64,000 nt of DNA from an uncultured Flavobacteriaceae bacterium (GCA_947502975.1 CANNBV010000001.1:62001-126000), one strand, 5' to 3'. Positions 1 to 9,745 are shown, counted from the stretch's first letter. The notes: generated by a model not told the origin, from the sequence alone. A program made the numbers and translations.

Positions 1-799
1 CAGCAATGTGAGCATTCCCTGAATCCATGGAAAGCATCATATCTAGGTTCGAAATGATATCTAACTCTTCATCTAAAGACAACTTGCCTGCAACATTTAC
101 AGTATTTTTATGAAATTTCTCCCAACGGCTTAAAATACCTTCTTCGTTTTTACCTCCACCAAACAAAACCACCTTATAATCTTTTGAAAGTTGATCTACT
201 ACTTGTTCCATCAAATTCAAGGGATACATTTTCCCATCATGTGCTGCAAAAGGTGCAATTCCGATAAAGCCATTTTTCCTGTCTCCTAACAGTTCTATTA
301 CTTCTCGATTTAAGTCTACTTTATCTGGAAAAAATGGGTTGGTTAAATCAACAGGATATCCTAGAACATCAAAAACATCGGCATAACGTTGATGCGTTGT
401 TTTTAATTGCTTGAATATTTTTCCAGATGTCAATTGTTTTTTATCCCTGCGCCCTTTATTAATAGAGACAAACCGATTACATCTTATAAATTGTTTTAAA
501 ACCTTACTTCTTAATACATTATGTAAATCGGCAATGGCATAAAATTTATAGTCTTTGTTGAGTGTTCTTGCTAGTTTATAGAGTCCAAATACACTCTTAT
601 GTTTTCCTTTAACATCAACACAAATCACCTCAACGTTCATTAAATCTCTAAAAAACGGCTTAAAAAATGGTTTAGTTAAAATCGTAACTTTTAAGTCTGG
701 ATATTGCTTAATAAGAGCTCTAAGTACAGGGATAGTCATAGCAACGTCTCCCATTGCTGAGAGACGTATGACTAGAATATGTTTTTCGGAATGAGACAT
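1..799 (-). CDS. Glycosyltransferase family 9 (heptosyltransferase-like), 3' end cut by window edge
   Basis: About 266 codons are visible from ATG at 799-797; the gene runs off the window start, so its C-terminus is unseen. The N-terminus has the GT9 signature (VIRLSAMGDVAMTIPVLRAL) and the last visible residues include SMDSGNAHIA, the family's acceptor/nucleotide-sugar motif. GT9 enzymes transfer heptose or related sugars from an ADP-sugar to lipid A-core in the cytoplasm. In Bacteroidota this gene is commonly paired with a DUF4254 gene, as here (next gene upstream on the same strand). Family assignment is firm; the exact sugar and acceptor are not deducible. Confidence 0.88.
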   Translation of the reverse strand, partial: MSHSEKHILVIRLSAMGDVAMTIPVLRALIKQYPDLKVTILTKPFFKPFFRDLMNVEVICVDVKGKHKSVFGLYKLARTLNKDYKFYAIADLHNVLRSKVLKQFIRCNRFVSINKGRRDKKQLTSGKIFKQLKTTHQRYADVFDVLGYPVDLTNPFFPDKVDLNREVIELLGDRKNGFIGIAPFAAHDGKMYPLNLMEQVVDQLSKDYKVVLFGGGKNEEGILSRWEKFHKNTVNVAGKLSLDEELDIISNLDMMLSMDSGNAHIA

Positions 800-821
800 C
801 TCAACTTATATGTTGGATGAG

Positions 822-842
822 ATCCTGAAACAAGTTCAGGAT
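822..842. repeat. 21-bp palindrome, copy 1 of a dispersed family
   Basis: Perfect 8-bp arms ATCCTGAA / TTCAGGAT around a 5-base loop (ACAAG), followed by GAC. It lies in the 53-bp gap between the DUF4254 stop and the GT9 start. The same design recurs at 38883, 42159 and 45564, with the third base pair changed in a compensated way. Confidence 0.7.
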
Positions 843-852
843 GACAAACGAA

Positions 853-1458
853 TTATTTTTGGGAACGTAAAACAGGATTTAACTCATCATCATTATACAT
901 CTTCATTTGCTTGTATACCTTCATGTATTTATCACCATTTTCGATATCACTCAAAAGAGTATCGATTGCAGTTGACAAATCTACACGTTGTTCTAACAAA
1001 ATATCTAATTTTGTTTGACAGGCCGCTCTATGCACATCAGAAGCATCTGTTCTTGTAGCTTCTTCGTTCATATGATATACTTTAAGTGCTAAAATTGACA
1101 ACCTATCAATGCCCCAAGCTGGGCTTTCAGTATTAATAGTAGCATCGTCTTTAACATTTACATCTTTATATTTTTCAAGGAAAAAACTATCAACATACTC
1201 TACCATATCGGTTCTATCTTGGTTAGAAGCATCTATTTGACGTTTCAATGTTAATGCTGCAACAGGATCAATTTGAGGGTCGCGAATAATATCTTCATAA
1301 TGCCATTGTACAGTATCTATCCAACACTTTCTATATAGTAAATGCTCTATTAAATCACTTTTTGGATATGGGTTCTCAAAAGGTTGATCTACAGTATTAA
1401 TAACGTGGTATTTCTCAATAACGTCTTGAAATATTTTATTGGCTTTATCGGTAAACAT
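853..1458 (-). CDS. DUF4254 domain-containing protein
   Basis: Soluble 201-residue protein with no signal peptide, matching the DUF4254 family of Bacteroidota in length and in its conserved central stretch (WHYEDIIRDP near residue 52, then LKRQIDASNQDRTDMVE). The function is not known. Members typically sit beside GT9 heptosyltransferase genes, as here, which suggests a role in lipopolysaccharide core assembly; that is inference from context. ATG start at 1458. A TATATTTG box lies about 20 bases upstream. Confidence 0.82.
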   Translation of the reverse strand: MFTDKANKIFQDVIEKYHVINTVDQPFENPYPKSDLIEHLLYRKCWIDTVQWHYEDIIRDPQIDPVAALTLKRQIDASNQDRTDMVEYVDSFFLEKYKDVNVKDDATINTESPAWGIDRLSILALKVYHMNEEATRTDASDVHRAACQTKLDILLEQRVDLSTAIDTLLSDIENGDKYMKVYKQMKMYNDDELNPVLRSQK

Positions 1459-1477
1459 AGGTGTTAATTTTAGACCA

Positions 1478-1512
1478 CAAATATACTTATATTAGTTAAC
1501 TTTAGCATTCAA
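1478..1512 (-). promoter_or_regulatory. Candidate promoter for the DUF4254-GT9 pair
   Basis: On the minus strand there is a TATATTTG box (1485-1478) matching the Bacteroidota -7 consensus TAnnTTTG. A TTG lies 24 bases further upstream (1512-1510), slightly beyond the usual 17-23 base spacing. Sequence match only. Confidence 0.35.
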
Positions 1513-1528
1513 AATAAAGCGTTAAAAG

Positions 1529-2188
1529 ATGTATATCCATAACCTCTCAAAACAAAACTCTGTATTAAATAGATTTATTTCTGAAATACGAGATACAAAT
1601 GTCCAGCAAGACAATATGCGATTTAGAAGAAACATAGAACGTATAGGCGAGATTTTGGGTTACGAATTAAGTAAAACATTTGGTTTTGTATCAAAACATG
1701 TTACTACGCCATTGGGCATTTGTGAGACAACAGATTTTAATAATGACATAGTGCTTTGTTCAATTTTAAGAGCTGGTGTTCCTTTGCATAATGGGCTTTT
1801 AAATTATTTTGACACTGCTGAAAATGCATTTATTTCTGCATATAGACACCATAAAGACAACCCTGAAAGTTTTGAAATTGTAGTAGAATATTTGGCTTGT
1901 CCAGACTTAAGTAACAAAACATTAATTCTGGCAGACCCAATGTTGGCAACAGGACAATCTATGTTAGCTACTTTTAAAGCGCTTCAACCTTTTGGAAACC
2001 CCAAAGAAATACATTTAGTGAGTGTAATTGGCGCTAAAAATGGTGTGGATTATGTGACTTCAGAATTCCCTAAACATACACATCTTTGGATAGCTGCAGT
2101 TGATAAAGAGTTGAATAACAAAGGTTACATAGTTCCAGGACTAGGAGATGCTGGAGATTTATCCTTTGGAGAAAAACTACAAAAATAA
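1529..2188 (+). CDS. upp: Uracil phosphoribosyltransferase
   Basis: Converts uracil and PRPP to UMP in pyrimidine salvage, in the cytosol. The 219-residue length is normal. The PRPP-binding loop DPMLATGQS is at residues 136-144, the conserved RAGVP at 81-85, and the C-terminal uracil-binding segment YIVPGLGDAGD at 200-210. ATG start at 1529. It is divergent from DUF4254, and its 3' end overlaps the convergent DUF6427 gene by 12 bp. Confidence 0.95.
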   Translation: MYIHNLSKQNSVLNRFISEIRDTNVQQDNMRFRRNIERIGEILGYELSKTFGFVSKHVTTPLGICETTDFNNDIVLCSILRAGVPLHNGLLNYFDTAENAFISAYRHHKDNPESFEIVVEYLACPDLSNKTLILADPMLATGQSMLATFKALQPFGNPKEIHLVSVIGAKNGVDYVTSEFPKHTHLWIAAVDKELNNKGYIVPGLGDAGDLSFGEKLQK

Positions 2189-3100
2189 AAAAATCACAGG
2201 CACAGCTATTAGAATTAAAAAAAATACCTCCTTAAACCATTTTTCTCTAATTACCTCAACATAAGTAGCTATGATAATAGCTAATGGTGCAAATATAAAA
2301 AGAAACTCCTGTCCACTTTTTTGCGGTGCAATTATCAATATTAAAAATGATATTATTACTGTCCAGATTATAATATAAAATGCGGGACGAAATGATTTTT
2401 TCTTAAGATTAATATTTTTGATATAAAATATTAAAGACCATAACCCGAAGGAAAATAGTACTGTAAGAGTTATCAAGAATTGTACTGTATTATAGGGGCT
2501 AAAGTCAAAACTTACTTTAAAATTGTTTATAACACTAGTCACCAAATCATAATTCATTAAAAAACATATACAATAGGAAATAAGTAGTACTACAACAATA
2601 CCTGTTAGAGGAATTAACCAATTTCTCAATTTATTGTCAGTATATAAAAAAATAGCAATAGGTATTAAAATGATAAACAACATGGCCCATGAATAACAAA
2701 GTGCTGCTAAGGTGACCCAAAAAGCAGCATCGAATAGCTTTTTCTTTATATTTTTTTGAGACCTCAAACTAATAAGTCGCCTTAAACTAAAAAGTAAAAA
2801 TATATTGGCCAAAGTAAGCTTTAAACTCGCAGTGGTTTGTGGTACCATCAATAAAAAAAAACCAAATAATACGATTTCAAAATTATTTGATTGCGTTAAA
2901 CTATTTTTACCAGATACGAAATTCAATACTAGCATTGCAAAATAAGCACCAATAAAAAGGCTTACAAATACTAGAAAACTATTCAAGTTAATAGTGTTAC
3001 TTTCAATTTTAAAAAATGAAATGGAAGAAGCAAGTAGAATAATGAAAAAGACAATTATAAAATTAATTGGCTTAGATTTATTAAAAATGCTTGTAATCAT
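2177..3100 (-). CDS. DUF6427-type multi-pass membrane protein
   Basis: 307 residues dominated by hydrophobic segments, about eight to ten likely membrane helices, with a short basic loop (RRLISLRSQKNIKKK) near residue 110. I recognise the gene from its position between upp and a small DUF6341-like gene beside purD, a gene order common in Flavobacteriaceae. No catalytic motif is visible and the function is unknown. It overlaps the end of upp by 12 bp and is divergent from the next gene. Confidence 0.7.
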   Translation of the reverse strand: MITSIFNKSKPINFIIVFFIILLASSISFFKIESNTINLNSFLVFVSLFIGAYFAMLVLNFVSGKNSLTQSNNFEIVLFGFFLLMVPQTTASLKLTLANIFLLFSLRRLISLRSQKNIKKKLFDAAFWVTLAALCYSWAMLFIILIPIAIFLYTDNKLRNWLIPLTGIVVVLLISYCICFLMNYDLVTSVINNFKVSFDFSPYNTVQFLITLTVLFSFGLWSLIFYIKNINLKKKSFRPAFYIIIWTVIISFLILIIAPQKSGQEFLFIFAPLAIIIATYVEVIREKWFKEVFFLILIAVPVIFLFL

Positions 3101-3120
3101 TAACTGTTTTTGTATTTTTG
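3091..3120 (+). promoter_or_regulatory. Promoter of the DUF6341-like gene
   Basis: TTG at 3091-3093, a 19-base spacer, then TATTTTTG at 3113-3120 followed by C. This fits the Bacteroidota sigma-A consensus TTG-N17-23-TAnnTTTG well. It ends 20 bases before the preferred ATG at 3140. An ATG at 3110 in the same frame would start inside this box, so 3140 is chosen. Confidence 0.55.
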
Positions 3121-3139
3121 CTTCGTAAATATACTAATC

Positions 3140-3367
3140 ATGAAAGACTTCTTTTACGCTATACAAGATTTATTTGTTGATGTGCTTTTTGCACCTTATG
3201 ATGCTCTAAGAGCCTTAGAACTTGATAACTGGTGGCTTGCAAACTCTGTATCTTGGATTTTTACTGTTATATGTATAGTTGCAATAGCTTATTGGATGAA
3301 GCAACTAAAAATATTTGATAATAACAATGAAGAGGACAAGAGCATCTCGTCTCATTCATTTTTATAG
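3140..3367 (+). CDS. Small DUF6341-type membrane protein
   Basis: 75 residues with one clear membrane helix (about residues 36-55) and an acidic tail. The sequence around ALELDNWWLANSVSWIF is typical of a small conserved flavobacterial protein next to purD and upp, which I place in DUF6341. Function unknown. The start is set at ATG 3140 because an upstream in-frame ATG at 3110 lies within the promoter. The 3' end overlaps the convergent purD by 6 bp. Confidence 0.65.
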   Translation: MKDFFYAIQDLFVDVLFAPYDALRALELDNWWLANSVSWIFTVICIVAIAYWMKQLKIFDNNNEEDKSISSHSFL

Positions 3368-4633
3368 ATCGAATCCTATATCTTTACGATAATTCATCTT
3401 ATCAAAATGTAGTTTTTCTATACTTTGGTAAGATTTTTTTATGGCCTCTTGATATGTGTCACCATAGGATGTAATAGCCATTACACGACCACCAGAAGTT
3501 ACAATTTTACCTGCATCTAATAGTGCGCCTGCGTGAAATGGTATAGAATCTGTAATACTTTCTATTCCTGTAATTTCTTTACCTTTTTCATAAGCTTCAG
3601 GATATCCACCAGAAACTAACATAATTGTAGTTGCCGCACGTTCATCAATTTCAATATTAATTTTATTTAACGTACCATTTGCCATTGCTTGAAGAATTTC
3701 AACTAAATCATTCTTCAATCTAGGAAAAACAACTTCAGTTTCAGGATCTCCCATTCTAACGTTATACTCAATAACTTTTGGATCTTCTCCAACCTTAATT
3801 AACCCAATAAATATAAAACCAACATAAGGCAGGTTATCTTTTTTTAAACCATCAACTGTAGGCTTTACAATGCGTTCCTCAATCTTATTTAAAAAATCAT
3901 CAGTAGCAAAAGGTACTGGAGAAACTGCACCCATACCACCAGTATTTAATCCTGTATCTCCTTCACCAATACGCTTGTAATCTTTAGCAGTTGGCAATAC
4001 TTTATAGTTTGTGCCATCTGTTAATACAAAACAACTTAACTCTATACCATCCAAAAATTCTTCTATAACCACTTTAGTGCTTGCATCACCAAATTTGGCA
4101 TCAACGAGCATACTTTTTAATTCAGCTTTAGCTTCATCTAAATCACTTAAAATAACCACACCTTTTCCAGCAGCTAATCCATCAGCTTTCAGTACATAAG
4201 GCGATTTTAACGTTTCTAAAAACGCATAACCCTTTTCAACTGTGTCTTTTGTAAAACTTTCGTAAGCCGCCGTTGGGATGTTATGACGATATAAAAACTC
4301 TTTAGCAAATTCCTTACTCCCTTCTAATTCTGCTGCCGCTTTTTGAGGTCCTATGACTGACACGTGCTTGATGCTATCGTCATTCAAAAAATAATCATGA
4401 ACACCTTTTACTAAAGGATCTTCTGGCCCAACAACGACCAAATCTATACCTTTATCTAATACCAAATTCTTAATCGCATCAAAATCTGTAACACCTATGT
4501 TCACATTAGTTGCCACTTCTGCAGTTCCAGAATTTCCAGGAGCCACAAATAGGTTTTTACATCTATCACTTTGTGCAATTTTCCAAGCAAATGTATGCTC
4601 TCTCCCTCCAGAACCTAGTATTAAAATATTCAT
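3362..4633 (-). CDS. purD: Phosphoribosylamine-glycine ligase (GARS)
   Basis: Second step of purine synthesis: ATP-dependent ligation of glycine to phosphoribosylamine. The 423-residue length is standard. It begins with the family's N-terminal motif GSGGREH (residues 7-13), has the ATP-grasp stretch KADGLAAGKGVVI (about 149-161) and the metal-binding RMGDPETE near 290. ATG start at 4633. Confidence 0.96.
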   Translation of the reverse strand: MNILILGSGGREHTFAWKIAQSDRCKNLFVAPGNSGTAEVATNVNIGVTDFDAIKNLVLDKGIDLVVVGPEDPLVKGVHDYFLNDDSIKHVSVIGPQKAAAELEGSKEFAKEFLYRHNIPTAAYESFTKDTVEKGYAFLETLKSPYVLKADGLAAGKGVVILSDLDEAKAELKSMLVDAKFGDASTKVVIEEFLDGIELSCFVLTDGTNYKVLPTAKDYKRIGEGDTGLNTGGMGAVSPVPFATDDFLNKIEERIVKPTVDGLKKDNLPYVGFIFIGLIKVGEDPKVIEYNVRMGDPETEVVFPRLKNDLVEILQAMANGTLNKINIEIDERAATTIMLVSGGYPEAYEKGKEITGIESITDSIPFHAGALLDAGKIVTSGGRVMAITSYGDTYQEAIKKSYQSIEKLHFDKMNYRKDIGFDL

Positions 4634-4788
4634 TTTTTATGTTTTTAGTTTCCCTTTTTCACAGGAATGACAAACTATCGTTTTTTAATGACAAGCATTA
4701 AAAGTTTTTCAGAGTTTCCGCAAAAATAAAATTAATGCTTCTAATACACGAATATTTTTTATTTACTTTACATCAATATCCGTTTTAA

Positions 4789-6099
4789 GTGAATTTATTT
4801 AATCTTACATTAAAATTAAAGGGGTTTCCTATTGAGAAAGCTAAACGTGATTTGGCTGAAATTCATTCTAAATCAAATACTGAATATGAAACTTATTTAA
4901 GCTCTAAAAAGAAATTTATAGTTGAATATCATTTAAAACATAATAGTTTTTATCAAAACATAGCACAGAATTTTGACACCAATGAATGGTACAATCTCCC
5001 GGTTATTCAAAAAAGTGATTTACAAATTCCATTAAAGGAAAGATTATCAAAAGGATTTACCCATAGAAACTGTCATATTCACAAAACATCGGGCTCTTCT
5101 GGCACACCACTTATATTTGCTAAGGATAAATACACGCATGCCATGTCTTGGGCAAACTTTATGGATAGATATAGTTGGTATGGTATTGATGCTACTACAT
5201 CAAAACAAGCGCGATTTTATGGTATTCCGTTAAACGGATTTGGTTATTACAAAGAGCGCCTTAAAGACTTTCTAGGGAATAGATTTCGATTTTCTGTTTT
5301 CGATTTAAGCGATCACCAATTAGAATGGAACCTCAACAAATTTAAAACTACAAAATTTGAATATATCAATGGCTATACAAGCGCCATTGTACAGTTAGCA
5401 AAGTATTTAGAGAAAAAAGGAGTTGTTTTAAAAAATGTTTGTCCATCACTTAAGGTTTGTATTGTTACAGCAGAAATGCTTTTTGATGATGATAAAACCC
5501 TATTAGAAAAACATCTTGGAGTTCCTATTGTCAATGAATATGGTTCGGCCGAATTGAGTTTAATTGCCTTTAATAATTCTAATGAAGAATGGTTGGTCAA
5601 TACTGAAGATTTATTTATTGAAATTTTAGACGAAAACGACCATCCTTTACCCTATGGAAAAGAAGGTAGAATAGTTGTTACCTCGCTTTATAATTTAGCA
5701 CATCCATTTATTCGTTACGACCTAGGTGATATTGGGTCGCTTTATGAAAACAGCACTTTAGATAAACCGATTTTAAAAAAAGTAACTGGAAGAACAAGTG
5801 ATATTGCCATTTTACCCAGTGGAAAGAAAGCTGCAGGCTTAACGTTTTACTATATTACAAAAACAGTTATTGAAGATGACACTAATGTAAAAGAGTTTAT
5901 TATTGAGCAGCATACATTAGACACTTTTAAAGTTATTTATACAAGTAGAATAATACTTTCTGAAACTAAGATTGAAGAAATTAAACAAGCTATAGAAACA
6001 TATTTAGAGTCAGGATTAATAATACATTTTGACAGAAAAACAGAAATAAAACGTACAAAAGGAGGGAAGCTAAAACAATTTACATCTTTTCTGAAGTGA
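4789..6099 (+). CDS. PaaK/CapK-like AMP-forming adenylating enzyme
   Basis: 436 residues of the phenylacetate-CoA ligase/CapK family. The phosphate-binding loop TSGSSGTP is at residues 100-107, followed by NEYGSAELS near 250 and RYDLGDIG near 306. Such enzymes adenylate a carboxylic acid; CapK-type members are found in capsule or exopolysaccharide loci. It lies convergent with the last gene of the polysaccharide cluster (20-bp overlap), which suggests, but does not prove, a role in decorating that glycan. The start is GTG, as no in-frame ATG occurs before the conserved region. The substrate is unknown. Confidence 0.78.
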   Translation: MNLFNLTLKLKGFPIEKAKRDLAEIHSKSNTEYETYLSSKKKFIVEYHLKHNSFYQNIAQNFDTNEWYNLPVIQKSDLQIPLKERLSKGFTHRNCHIHKTSGSSGTPLIFAKDKYTHAMSWANFMDRYSWYGIDATTSKQARFYGIPLNGFGYYKERLKDFLGNRFRFSVFDLSDHQLEWNLNKFKTTKFEYINGYTSAIVQLAKYLEKKGVVLKNVCPSLKVCIVTAEMLFDDDKTLLEKHLGVPIVNEYGSAELSLIAFNNSNEEWLVNTEDLFIEILDENDHPLPYGKEGRIVVTSLYNLAHPFIRYDLGDIGSLYENSTLDKPILKKVTGRTSDIAILPSGKKAAGLTFYYITKTVIEDDTNVKEFIIEQHTLDTFKVIYTSRIILSETKIEEIKQAIETYLESGLIIHFDRKTEIKRTKGGKLKQFTSFLK

Positions 6100-6865
6100 C
6101 CGTTTGCTTAGATTTCACGAAAAAGTACTCAAATAAAAACGTCATCATGTAATAGCTTGATTTTAATGTTGAAAAACCTAAACCTTTGCGGTAAACCAAG
6201 TAATTATATTTTAAAAGATTGAATTTATTGGAAGACATTGAGTTTCTTCTAACTCTATAAATAGCTAAAGAATCTCCCATTCCCACAGCAGGTTTTGCAC
6301 TTTTTTTTACAGCTTTTAACCAAAGCAGCCAGTCTTGACGCTTTCTCAAATTTGGAGCATATATTTTGCCTAAAGACTTTGCATTGTAAATTCCTGTCAG
6401 ATTACCTATGTAATTACACTTTAAAAATTTATTGTAAGTTAGTTTTGGAAGAGCTTTTACTGTCTTATTTAAAAGAGTTCCATTTTCATCCATTATATCA
6501 TAACTAGAAAAACAAACATTTACATTATTTTCTAGCATGAATTTGAGTTGCTTTTCTAGTTTCTCTGGTTTCCAAACATCATCACTATCCAGAAAAGCTA
6601 TAAAGTCTCCAGAAGCTTCTTTAATACCTTGATTTCTTGTTATTGCTGCACCCTGATTAGTTTGATTTTGAAATACTTTAATGTTTGAGTAATTTGACGC
6701 ATACTTATTTAAAATTGAAACCGTATCGTCTTTTGAAGCATCATCAATGATTAGTAATTCCCAATTGGTATAAGTTTGATTTAATACACTTTTGATAGTA
6801 GCTTCAATATAATCTCTAGAATTGTAAGTTGCGGTAATTATAGAAACTATAGTATTTGATTCCAT
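6080..6865 (-). CDS. Glycosyltransferase family 2
   Basis: GT-A fold transferase of 261 residues, starting with VSIITATYNS. The nucleotide-binding DDASKDD is at residues 41-47 and the metal-binding DSDDVW at 93-98. It probably adds one sugar to the repeat unit at the inner face of the cytoplasmic membrane. It is the last gene of the polysaccharide cluster; its ATG overlaps the stop codon of the priming transferase by one base, which indicates coupled translation. The specific sugar cannot be inferred. Confidence 0.9.
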   Translation of the reverse strand: MESNTIVSIITATYNSRDYIEATIKSVLNQTYTNWELLIIDDASKDDTVSILNKYASNYSNIKVFQNQTNQGAAITRNQGIKEASGDFIAFLDSDDVWKPEKLEKQLKFMLENNVNVCFSSYDIMDENGTLLNKTVKALPKLTYNKFLKCNYIGNLTGIYNAKSLGKIYAPNLRKRQDWLLWLKAVKKSAKPAVGMGDSLAIYRVRRNSMSSNKFNLLKYNYLVYRKGLGFSTLKSSYYMMTFLFEYFFVKSKQTVTSEKM

Positions 6866-8220
6866 TAGTATGCTTTCTTCTCTCCTCTCAATGCATTAAT
6901 AAAGGTTTGAATTATAATCTTTATATCTAATAGGATAGACCAGTTTTCAACATAAAAAATATCATATTTTACCCTGTTTATGATATCCTTATCTGTTTCT
7001 ATCTCACCTCTAAAACCGCTTACTTGAGCCAGGCCTGTAATTCCTGGTTTTACAAAATGCCTCACCATAAATTTGTCTACTTTTCTAGCATACATATTAG
7101 TATGACTTACCATATGGGGTCTTGGCCCTACAACAGACATATCACCAAATAAAACATTAAAAAACTGAGGGAGCTCATCTATACTGGTTTTCCTAATAAA
7201 TTTTCCCATTTTAGTAATTCTACTATCACCTTTAGTAGCTTGGTGCAAGTGTGCATTCTTATTAGGTGTCATCGATCTAAATTTATAACAATCAAACTCC
7301 TTATAATTAAATCCATTCCTAGATTGTTTAAAAAATACTGGGCCTTTTGATTCTAACTTTATAAGTATGGCTAATATGGGTGTTAACCATGATAGAATAA
7401 AAACTATGATAAAAAATGAAAATAAAATATCAAATAATCTTTTAATAAATTTGTTTAATGGCTCCTGCAAAGGGATATTCCTAAGAGATAAAACTGGAAT
7501 ATAATCATAGTATTCATATTTGAGTTTTTTAGAGAATATTTCCTTATTATCAGGTATAAATTTTAATTCTCGTAGGTTGTTATCTGCAAAATCAATTAAT
7601 TCGTTAATTTGTTTATTAGATAACTCAGCTACCGAGAAATATATTTCATCAACATCATTATCAATAATATAGTCAAAACACATGCCTAATGAAAAACTTT
7701 CTTCCTTAACACTAAATTGAGCCATAAATTTATAGCCAAAATCTAATCTAGATTTAAAGATTTTTATCAATTGCCTAGTTTTTTCATTTTTGCCTATTAC
7801 TACTACCAGTCTTTTATTACCTCCTAATGCACTTCTATATTTATTTAACAAAAAGAAAACTAAAAATTTAAAGAAAGTTAATATTCCAAATATAAATAAC
7901 AGGTAATTCCCTAAATTCAATCTACTAATATGAGGTTGTTTAAAAAACCCGATAAATGCATAAAGTATTACCGCATAAATTACTATTTGTTTAATTATTA
8001 AAGTTAAAACCTGAATAACTCTAGTGTTTCTTTGTACTTCATAAAACCCATTGTAAAATGAAATAAATAACCAAAAAACAGATATATATATGAAAAACAT
8101 TAGAGTATCTGTTAAGTTGATTTCAAAGAAAAAAACAGAGCCTATAATAATAGCCAAATCAACCAAAAAAGAAATTGGTTTGATAAATCCAGAATATCTC
8201 CCTTGTTTAAATACCTTCAA
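6865..8220 (-). CDS. Polyprenyl glycosylphosphotransferase (WcaJ/WbaP-like), primes the glycan
   Basis: Transfers a sugar-1-phosphate to undecaprenyl phosphate, the first step of repeat-unit assembly. N-terminal hydrophobic helices span about residues 14-125, a nucleotide-binding-like domain follows, and the bacterial sugar transferase domain occupies 255-451. Motifs seen: KRLFD (260-264), KFRSM (313-317), DELPQ (348-352) and GPRPH (365-369). The start codon is TTG at 8220, one base after the UXS stop; no better-placed ATG exists, and the Lys-Val-Phe N-terminus fits the family. Confidence 0.92.
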   Translation of the reverse strand: MKVFKQGRYSGFIKPISFLVDLAIIIGSVFFFEINLTDTLMFFIYISVFWLFISFYNGFYEVQRNTRVIQVLTLIIKQIVIYAVILYAFIGFFKQPHISRLNLGNYLLFIFGILTFFKFLVFFLLNKYRSALGGNKRLVVVIGKNEKTRQLIKIFKSRLDFGYKFMAQFSVKEESFSLGMCFDYIIDNDVDEIYFSVAELSNKQINELIDFADNNLRELKFIPDNKEIFSKKLKYEYYDYIPVLSLRNIPLQEPLNKFIKRLFDILFSFFIIVFILSWLTPILAILIKLESKGPVFFKQSRNGFNYKEFDCYKFRSMTPNKNAHLHQATKGDSRITKMGKFIRKTSIDELPQFFNVLFGDMSVVGPRPHMVSHTNMYARKVDKFMVRHFVKPGITGLAQVSGFRGEIETDKDIINRVKYDIFYVENWSILLDIKIIIQTFINALRGEKKAY

Positions 8221-8221
8221 C

Positions 8222-9208
8222 TTATCTTTTTATATGTTTATCAAAGTCTTTATGCTCTCTATTATGCAAATCTTCTGTAGAAAGGTTCTTAAAATAATTA
8301 AAAGTAATTTTCATTCCTTCTTCTCTACTCACCTTAGGAGTCCAATTTAGAACTTTTTTTGCTAATGAGATATCAGGTTGCCTTTGCAGCGGATCATTTT
8401 CTGGTAATTCTTTATATATTATTTTTTGATTCGTACCTGTTAATTTAATAATTTCTTCTGCAAATGCTTTTATAGTTATTTCATGAGGATTTCCAATGTT
8501 CACAGGATGATCATAATCACTCAACAAGAGCCTATAAATACCTTCAACCTGATCGTCAACATAACAAAAAGATCGTGTTTGAGAGCCATTACCAAACACT
8601 GTTAAATCTTCGCCTCGTAGCGCTTGCCCCATAAAAGCAGGTATTACTCGCCCATCATTTAAGCGCATTCTTGGTCCATAAGTATTAAAAATTCTAACGA
8701 TACGTGTTTGTAAACCATGGAATCTATTGTAAGCCATAGTAATAGCCTCCTGAAAACGTTTAGCTTCATCATAAACGCCTCTAGGGCCAATAGTATTAAC
8801 ATTACCATAATAATCTTCGGTTTGTGGATGAACTAAAGGGTCTCCATAAACTTCTGATGTAGATGCGATTAACATCCTAGCATTTTTAGCTTTTGCTAAA
8901 CCCAACAAATTATGGGTGCCAAGGGCTCCTACCTTTAACGTTTGAATAGGGATTTTTAAATAGTCTATTGGACTTGCTGGAGAAGCAAAGTGAAGGATAT
9001 AATCCAAACCCCCTCTTAGTTCTATGAAGTTTGTAACATCATGTTCCACAAATTCAAAATTTTCTAGTCCTAATAAATGTTCGATATTCTTTTTGTCGCC
9101 AGTAATAAAATTATCTATTCCAATTACATAGAATCCTTCAGTAATAAACCGGTCACACAAATGTGATCCTAAAAACCCAGCAGCTCCTGTTATTAAAACT
9201 TTTTTCAT
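8222..9208 (-). CDS. uxs: UDP-glucuronate decarboxylase (UDP-xylose synthase)
   Basis: NAD-dependent SDR enzyme that turns UDP-glucuronate into UDP-xylose. The Rossmann motif GAAGFLGS is at residues 8-15, the catalytic Ser region ASTSEVYG at 115-122 and YDEAK at 146-150. The stretch [10 protein letters not shown] (135-144) before the catalytic Tyr and [15 protein letters not shown] are characteristic of UXS rather than other epimerases. The gene looks intact at 328 residues. The natural upstream partner, UDP-glucose dehydrogenase, is a pseudogene directly upstream, so substrate supply must come from elsewhere in the genome. Confidence 0.88.
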   Translation of the reverse strand: MKKVLITGAAGFLGSHLCDRFITEGFYVIGIDNFITGDKKNIEHLLGLENFEFVEHDVTNFIELRGGLDYILHFASPASPIDYLKIPIQTLKVGALGTHNLLGLAKAKNARMLIASTSEVYGDPLVHPQTEDYYGNVNTIGPRGVYDEAKRFQEAITMAYNRFHGLQTRIVRIFNTYGPRMRLNDGRVIPAFMGQALRGEDLTVFGNGSQTRSFCYVDDQVEGIYRLLLSDYDHPVNIGNPHEITIKAFAEEIIKLTGTNQKIIYKELPENDPLQRQPDISLAKKVLNWTPKVSREEGMKITFNYFKNLSTEDLHNREHKDFDKHIKR

Positions 9209-9216
9209 TTAAAATA

Positions 9217-9745
9217 TTATTCTCCTATTCCTATTTTATAATATACAAAACCTATTCTTCCTATAGCATATTTGTCTAATATTCCTCTATCATCAAAAAG
9301 AAAAGCTGGTTTATTCATTGATACTCATGTTTTATTCCTGTCATAATATTTAAACTCACCCATTCCGTTAGTATTGCTACTGCATGACCCCATCACAAGC
9401 ACTGTAGGGGTTACTATTAACATTCAATAAATTTTAAGTCTGTGACCACACCTTTTCCCTTACCGTGAGTTTTAGTAGGGTATTTACTGAAATAAAAAAC
9501 ATTTCGGCTTCATCAATATTTGTTGAAAAGAAAAGGTGTCTTACTCTTGTTTTTTTAACTATTTCAGGAAGTCCAAGTTCAAATACAGGTAAATCATCTA
9601 AATTACTATCATTCCATCCATCAACTCTAGCTTGATTTTTATCTACTAAGGTAACTTTTATATATGGACATTGCTTAACACTTACAGCCATTGTTGGACC
9701 TACTAAATAACCAGCTCCTGTACTACAATTTTTTTTTATTTTCAT
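9217..9745 (-). pseudogene. UDP-glucose 6-dehydrogenase remnant (internal deletion plus frameshifts)
   Basis: The 5' part (9745 to about 9434) encodes a recognisable UGDH N-terminus: GAGYLVGPTMAV, then KVTLVDKNQARVDGWN and EAEMFFISVNT. A lost base then shifts the frame; the correct reading continues in another frame as PTKTHGKGKGVVTD-LKFIEC. Right after this come C-terminal UGDH sequences in shifting frames: NPYSACDG, HAVAILTEW, DEFKYYDR, and finally KPAFLFDDRGILDKYAIG ending at the TAA at 9219-9217. Roughly 270-290 central codons, including the catalytic Cys region, are gone. Full-length relatives have about 430-465 residues. It sits 8 bp upstream of the intact uxs gene. Confidence 0.85.

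Noticed and set aside
810-1058. 82-codon open frame antisense to DUF4254
   Set aside because: Lies within the palindrome and the reverse strand of a well-supported gene; no protein family resemblance.
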